Position numbers and translations under genes: made by a program. DNA of 11,856 bases from Parachlorella kessleri (Eukaryota; Chlorophyta; Trebouxiophyceae; Chlorellales; Chlorellaceae). Location: NCBI GenBank assembly GCA_001598975.1, contig BBXU01000260.1, positions 1 through 11,856 of the forward strand, written 5' to 3'. Positions 8,287 through 11,856 of the stretch are shown here, piece by piece. Under the pieces are notes generated by a model. That model made no database searches. It worked only from the letters and a program-made list of their open reading frames with translations, and was not told the DNA's origin. Position 1 is the first letter of the stretch. Each line of letters starts with the position of its first letter.

Positions 8287-9125
8287 TCACCAGTCGACAT
8301 AAGTTAGGGGGCGGGTCCGCACTGACACCAGCGGCCTCACCCATCCTCGTTTTTTTAGTTCACTTTTTGTCACATGCATCCTTCGAGGGATCTTTCCTTG
8401 GCCATGTTCATGCGGTAAGGAGACACCAGACAACACCCCTGACCCACTGCCCGGGTTAGTATGCCCCCACGCTGGGCGTGGCGCGCAGGCTGACACCGCC
8501 GCCCCGCACATCGATAACCCCTTGCGGGCCCCGCCAACAACACCGTGAACATTAGCTAGCTGGGGCCCCAAGGCATCCCACTTACTCGACATGACCTCCT
8601 TGAGCGTTTCAATGCCCCAATCCTCACCAACTACATCACCAACCTTCAAGTACTGTCCCTTCGAGCCTGCCACAGTGGACCTGCCGCCACCACACAACTC
8701 CATTTCGCCACCAACACCCGCCCACACTTCCCAGGCCACTCCCACATCCAGCCTCCGATTCCTCTGACCAACAGCACTCGACGCCACTAGCCCAGCCCGA
8801 AGCCCACAACCGACAGCCCTTATTCCTTCACTCCGCATAAAGCCAACCTGTGGCATCCGCCATGGGCGGCCGCCGGCAATCGCGAAAGCCGGGCCCCGAG
8901 CACTCACATACACCGGCGGCAGGGGGGAGCTCCTCCCATTCTGCAACCTGCCAAAACCTGCTCCGTCGCACCTAGACCCATCACCCGGGGCCTCAACTTT
9001 GCCTGGAAGGCCAGCCACGAGAGACGACAGCAGCGACCCCGCTCCCATGCCCCACTCACTCCTGTTCCAGCGGGGCTCACGCGCTGGCCTACCTCCCCCT
9101 CCCAAGGCGCCGCATCCTTCCTCTG
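8287..9125 (-). other. Cyclin 3' flank with a long unassigned open frame
   Basis: After the cyclin stop codon a different minus-strand frame stays open for 283 codons (9138-8287), overlapping the stop. It is Gly/Ala/Arg-rich with one stretch of more balanced composition (KVGDVVGEDWGIETLKEVM). No domain was recognised and no phase-compatible junction to the cyclin was found. In GC-rich algal DNA such frames arise by chance. It is most simply read as 3' UTR. Confidence 0.3.
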
Positions 9126-11293
9126 TTACAGCGAGCACGCCACCTGGCGCGGATCAGATCCAGATCCTGCCGCCGCGGCCGCCATGGTGGCCGTGGTGGC
9201 TACCAGGTGGTGCATGAGGAAGGCTTGGGCGCCGGCGCCTTGCGGCAGCGAGTGGGGACTCAGGGCGCCGGCGCCGGGGTCGCCCAGCGCAGCGCTCGCT
9301 GCCAGCAGGTGCGCCTGCGCCTGGGCAGCCCCTGCAGGAGGGGAGGACACCGGCAGCCCCTGAGATTGCACTGCTTGGAAAACCTTCACATGGACATGCA
9401 AAAGAAGGAAAGGGTCGGACAGCAGTGCGGCCGGTGCCAGCTGCGTCAAGAAGCAGGCAGAGTTGGGGAGTTTGCAGCTAGGCCTGCCTCAGCACCCTCA
9501 CCCAGGCACTCCTGTCAACATAAGGACGACCAGAACATACGCAAGTCTAAGTCATTGGTCATCCTTCCCGCTCGACCGTTCGCAGAAGCAGGACTGTCCT
9601 GGACAAGTATTGTACCGCAGCCTACCTGGGATGGGCAGTGGGAGCGCCCCCGCCACGCCATGAGGGCTGTGCGGGTGGTGCGGCGACAGCGGCGGCTGCA
9701 GCTGCTGTGCATGCTGCGCCCCATGCTGCGCCTGCAGGTGCGGCGCGGCGTAGTGGCTGTGCAGGAAGGCGGCGCCGGCGCCGGCGCTCACGGGCGCAGA
9801 GTGCGGCGAGGAGGGCGGGGGCGCCAGCTGGTGCCCCCCATGCTGGGCGTGCTGTGCCCCGTGCTGCGCCTGCTGGGGAGGGGAGGGCCCCCTCCCGCCG
9901 TTCCCCGGCCGCTGCTGGCGGTGGCTGTGGTGGCCGCTGCCCCCGCCGCCCGCGGAGATCGGCTGGGGCGCGGTGGGCTGGTAGTTCCACAGCGCAGCAG
10001 GCACCTGGAGCTTCTCATAAAGCCTGCAGCAGGACCAAACATAATGACATAACAGCAGGTCTCAGGACCTCCAGTCAGCCAGCGTTCTCAGAGGGTAGCA
10101 ACGCCTGTTCCCCCCCAACCAGCACCTGCTCCTGGTGCACCTGCCACCTGGCATGCACCCCGGCAACTGACTTAATTATATGCGGAACGGTGCCACACCA
10201 CGCGCCCTGGCGAGCCAGCTTGACACACCTCACCTTTCAAGCCAACGATGCCGCCCCGGCAGCCGGCCTAGGCATGCTCCAACTAACAGCAAACACTATC
10301 CAACCCTGGCAGCCCCCCAGGACTTATGCAAGCGTCATGAGCAAAACTGCATCCCGCCCTGTCAGCACGGACCGCCCTTAACTCTCCTCTGATCGCCCCG
10401 CCTGCCACCATCGACACTCGTATCAGCCGATTTGCCTCAGTGTGCGCACCAAACTGCTCACACTAGTATAGAAAAAGTTTGTGGGTCTTACTCTGCGTAC
10501 TGCATTCAACCTTTCTAAAAATTCAAGAACAGTTATCTGTGATCATAGCTGTCGAACCTCCAGCTGCCTGTCACGTGCGTTCAATGCTCTTGTACCACCC
10601 GCTGATGTATCATCTCGTGCTGTCTGCCATGCGCACTCATAAAGTATCATGTTTCATAACGTGCCACCCGCTGACTCACCTCTGTGCCCCCGCCACCGCG
10701 GCCGCCAGCTCTGGGGTCCCCCCCAGGCTGTACCCCGTCAGCGCCGCCAGTGCTGAGGGCCAGTAGGGCGCCAAGCCCCGCGACTTGCGGTCGGCAAACA
10801 GCACGGCTGCGGCCACGACTGCACAGGAGATAAAAGAACTGATAAATTAAGACGCCCGGCCTCATGGGCACAGTTGCGGGCAGGCCCCTCGACTTGCAAT
10901 CGGCAAACAGCACAGCCGCGGCAACAACCGCAGAGCAAATAAGTAAACGAATCCATTTCCAATGGATGAATAAACATGCCCAGGCCTCAAGGGCACGGCC
11001 GCGGCCACGACTGCACAGCACGCCAGCCCCACACACAGCGCTAGGCAGGGCTGATGGCGGGAAGGCCACCAGGCCAGGCCCCAGCCTAAAAAGGTGTTGA
11101 TGAATGATCCATAAGCACGAGTCGACCAGGGCTTCGTGAGTTGGTCGAATCGGACATGAGTCAACATGAGTCAACCCCCGGTCATTGCAAGCATGCCTGG
11201 CGCCAACGCACCTGAGGGCCGATAGTTGAGGAAGTCCGAATCCACCAGCGTCTCATGCAGCAGGCGGAAGGGGTTGCGGCCGGCCTTGCCACC
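9126..11293 (-). CDS. Cyclin: C-terminal cyclin fold plus low-complexity tail (5' exons missing)
   Basis: Probable cyclin, a regulatory partner of a cyclin-dependent kinase. Four minus-strand exons, 11293-11212, 10818-10680, 10023-9626 and 9370-9126, join in phase to 287 residues. The first two encode a cyclin C-terminal repeat: NPFRLLHETLVDSDFLNYRP, then SVVAAAVLFADRKSRG, then YWPSALAALTGYSLGGTPEL, then AAAVAGAQRLYEKLQ. This follows the A/B-cyclin pattern of a Leu-rich helix, a Phe-Leu-x-Tyr-x-Pro-Ser turn, an Ala-rich helix and a Trp-Pro...Thr-Gly-Tyr-Ser segment (family knowledge). After ALWNYQPTAPQPIS the remaining roughly 200 residues are low-complexity, rich in Gln, His, Pro, Gly and Ala, ending DPRQVACSL and TAA at 9128-9126. 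The cyclin box N-half should be encoded upstream; no convincing exon for it was found at 11294-11856. The last junction (acceptor AAGCAG at 9371) was chosen by phase. The class (A, B or other) is uncertain. Confidence 0.72.
9703..9876 (-). repeat. Internal Gln-Ala-Gln-His repeat in the cyclin tail
   Basis: Two related 35-bp segments at 9842-9876 and 9703-9737 each encode QAQHGAQHAQ. Together with GGCGCC-rich runs (9769-9785, 9221-9233 and 9261-9277) that encode Ala/Gly, they make up much of the tail. This looks like local repeat expansion within coding sequence. Confidence 0.65.
10881..10942 (-). repeat. Shadow copy 1 of the 5' half of cyclin exon 10818-10680
   Basis: 62 bp match 10772-10833 at an offset of 109 bp. 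In frame it reads VVAAAVLFADCKSRGL against VVAAAVLFADRKSRGL. Of eight codon differences seven are synonymous. The acceptor CAG has become CGG, so this copy cannot be spliced in as it stands. Confidence 0.82.
10993..11018 (-). repeat. Shadow copy 2 of the cyclin exon acceptor region
   Basis: 26 bp repeat 10801-10826 with one difference, including the intact CTGTGCAG acceptor and the codons for VVAAAV. The following CTTGAGGCC...CATG is shared with the sequence beside copy 1. If used as an acceptor it would give a short out-of-family reading frame. It sits upstream of copy 1 and of the real exon in the transcript. Confidence 0.75.
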
Positions 11294-11856
11294 CTGCAAC
11301 AAGTTTCATAGGGTTTAGGGTTCAGCTTGGGGTTGAGCAATACCCCACAGGGCAGTCTCACACCCTGGCGGGCCTCACCATGTGTGGAACAGGGGCACGC
11401 AAGCTCACCCACAACGTTTCTGTAAGCTGACGATGTTCCTGTTCCCAGGTCTCGCATGAAAGGAGACCGGTGCTCAGCTGAGCTTGACATACACCAAGGC
11501 ATCTGTGTGGAGGCGGGACCACACAGTCTGCGCAAGCCTATGCCCCCTGGGCCAGCACACAAAGCATGGAAGACCCCCGCCAGCTCTCTGGCGCCCGGCA
11601 CCGTTCACACAACGCTACTGCCGCTCGCGGTGTGTAATGAAGCCCCAGGCAACAACTCACCTCACCATGACAAACTCTCTGTTTCTGCCTACAGAGGCTG
11701 GTTGGGACTCACTGCCAACAACTTTTCCTGCTTGCTTTTGGTCCACCACTGCAACCCAAGCCCTGCCACCTACTCTCAGCTTACAATGTGGTTTCATAAG
11801 CATCCGCTCCCTCGCTTGCTGCAATTCCGCGCCCTTCTGCCTGTCCCCCCCNCCCC
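11294..11856 (-). other. Intronic or 5' region upstream of the cyclin exons, ending in an ambiguous C tract
   Basis: No exon with recognisable cyclin-box sequence was found. A 23-base segment at about 11694-11672, between TCTGTAG and GTGAGG, could be a micro-exon (RNREFVM) but has no independent support. The last bases are a C run containing one N at 11852, which suggests a sequencing or assembly limit. Confidence 0.4.

Noticed and set aside
9207..10052. Plus-strand open frame of 281 codons, rich in Arg and Gly
   Set aside because: It is the antisense of the GC-rich cyclin tail exons; the minus-strand reading has phase-consistent junctions to conserved cyclin sequence.
9638..10381. Plus-strand open frame of 247 codons, Ala/Arg-rich
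   Set aside because: Antisense shadow of the same low-complexity exon, with no domain and strongly biased composition.
11310..11322. AGGGTTTAGGGTT, telomere-repeat-like
   Set aside because: Fewer than two full units, inside the region upstream of the cyclin exon; too short to call an interstitial telomere.
11713..11727. TGCCAACAACTTT match to the last METTL26 exon
   Set aside because: Match is about 13 bases with no continuing similarity; probably chance.
1..11856. tRNA, rRNA, CRISPR arrays, transposase or reverse transcriptase genes, viral genes
   Set aside because: Looked for and not seen; repeats present are short, direct and degenerate, without spacer structure or element ends.

Overview
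The window looks like nuclear DNA of a green alga of the Volvocales/Chlamydomonadales type, possibly Haematococcus-like (inference). It is GC-rich, its genes are cut into short exons of about 60-400 bp by introns of about 100-660 bp with GTGAGT-type donors, and its protein matches are plant/algal or eukaryotic. Nothing bacterial, viral or plasmid-like was seen. Many long open frames in this sequence are antisense or intron readings and are not annotated.

Three genes could be rebuilt exon by exon, with codon phase agreeing across every junction. (1) On the minus strand, 3777 down to 321, are the first eight exons of a plant-type mitochondrial NAD-malic enzyme. It has a targeting presequence, and its 3' end lies beyond position 1. 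(2) On the plus strand, 4601-6176, is a complete five-exon gene for a METTL26/DUF938-family methyltransferase-like protein of 194 residues. Genes 1 and 2 are divergent, with 823 bp between their start codons. (3) On the minus strand, 11293 down to 9126, are the last four exons of a cyclin: the end of the cyclin fold followed by a long Gln/His/Pro/Gly/Ala-rich tail. Its 5' end lies beyond position 11293 and probably beyond the window, which ends in a C tract with one N. Genes 2 and 3 are convergent. The roughly 2.95 kb between their stop codons holds a degenerate repeat family, an AAAA-punctuated stretch, and one candidate TGTAA polyadenylation signal per strand.

The most unusual feature is a set of 'shadow exons'. 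Beside at least four exons of the two minus-strand genes lie same-strand, diverged copies, about 83-111 bp away, of one end of the exon together with its splice site. They sit inside introns and duplicate splice donors or acceptors. Differences from the parent exons are rich in synonymous changes. The same introns are also rich in the heptamer TGAGTCA/TGACTCA. The three genes show no obvious joint pathway (mitochondrial malate decarboxylation, a putative methyltransferase, cell-cycle or transcription-type control).
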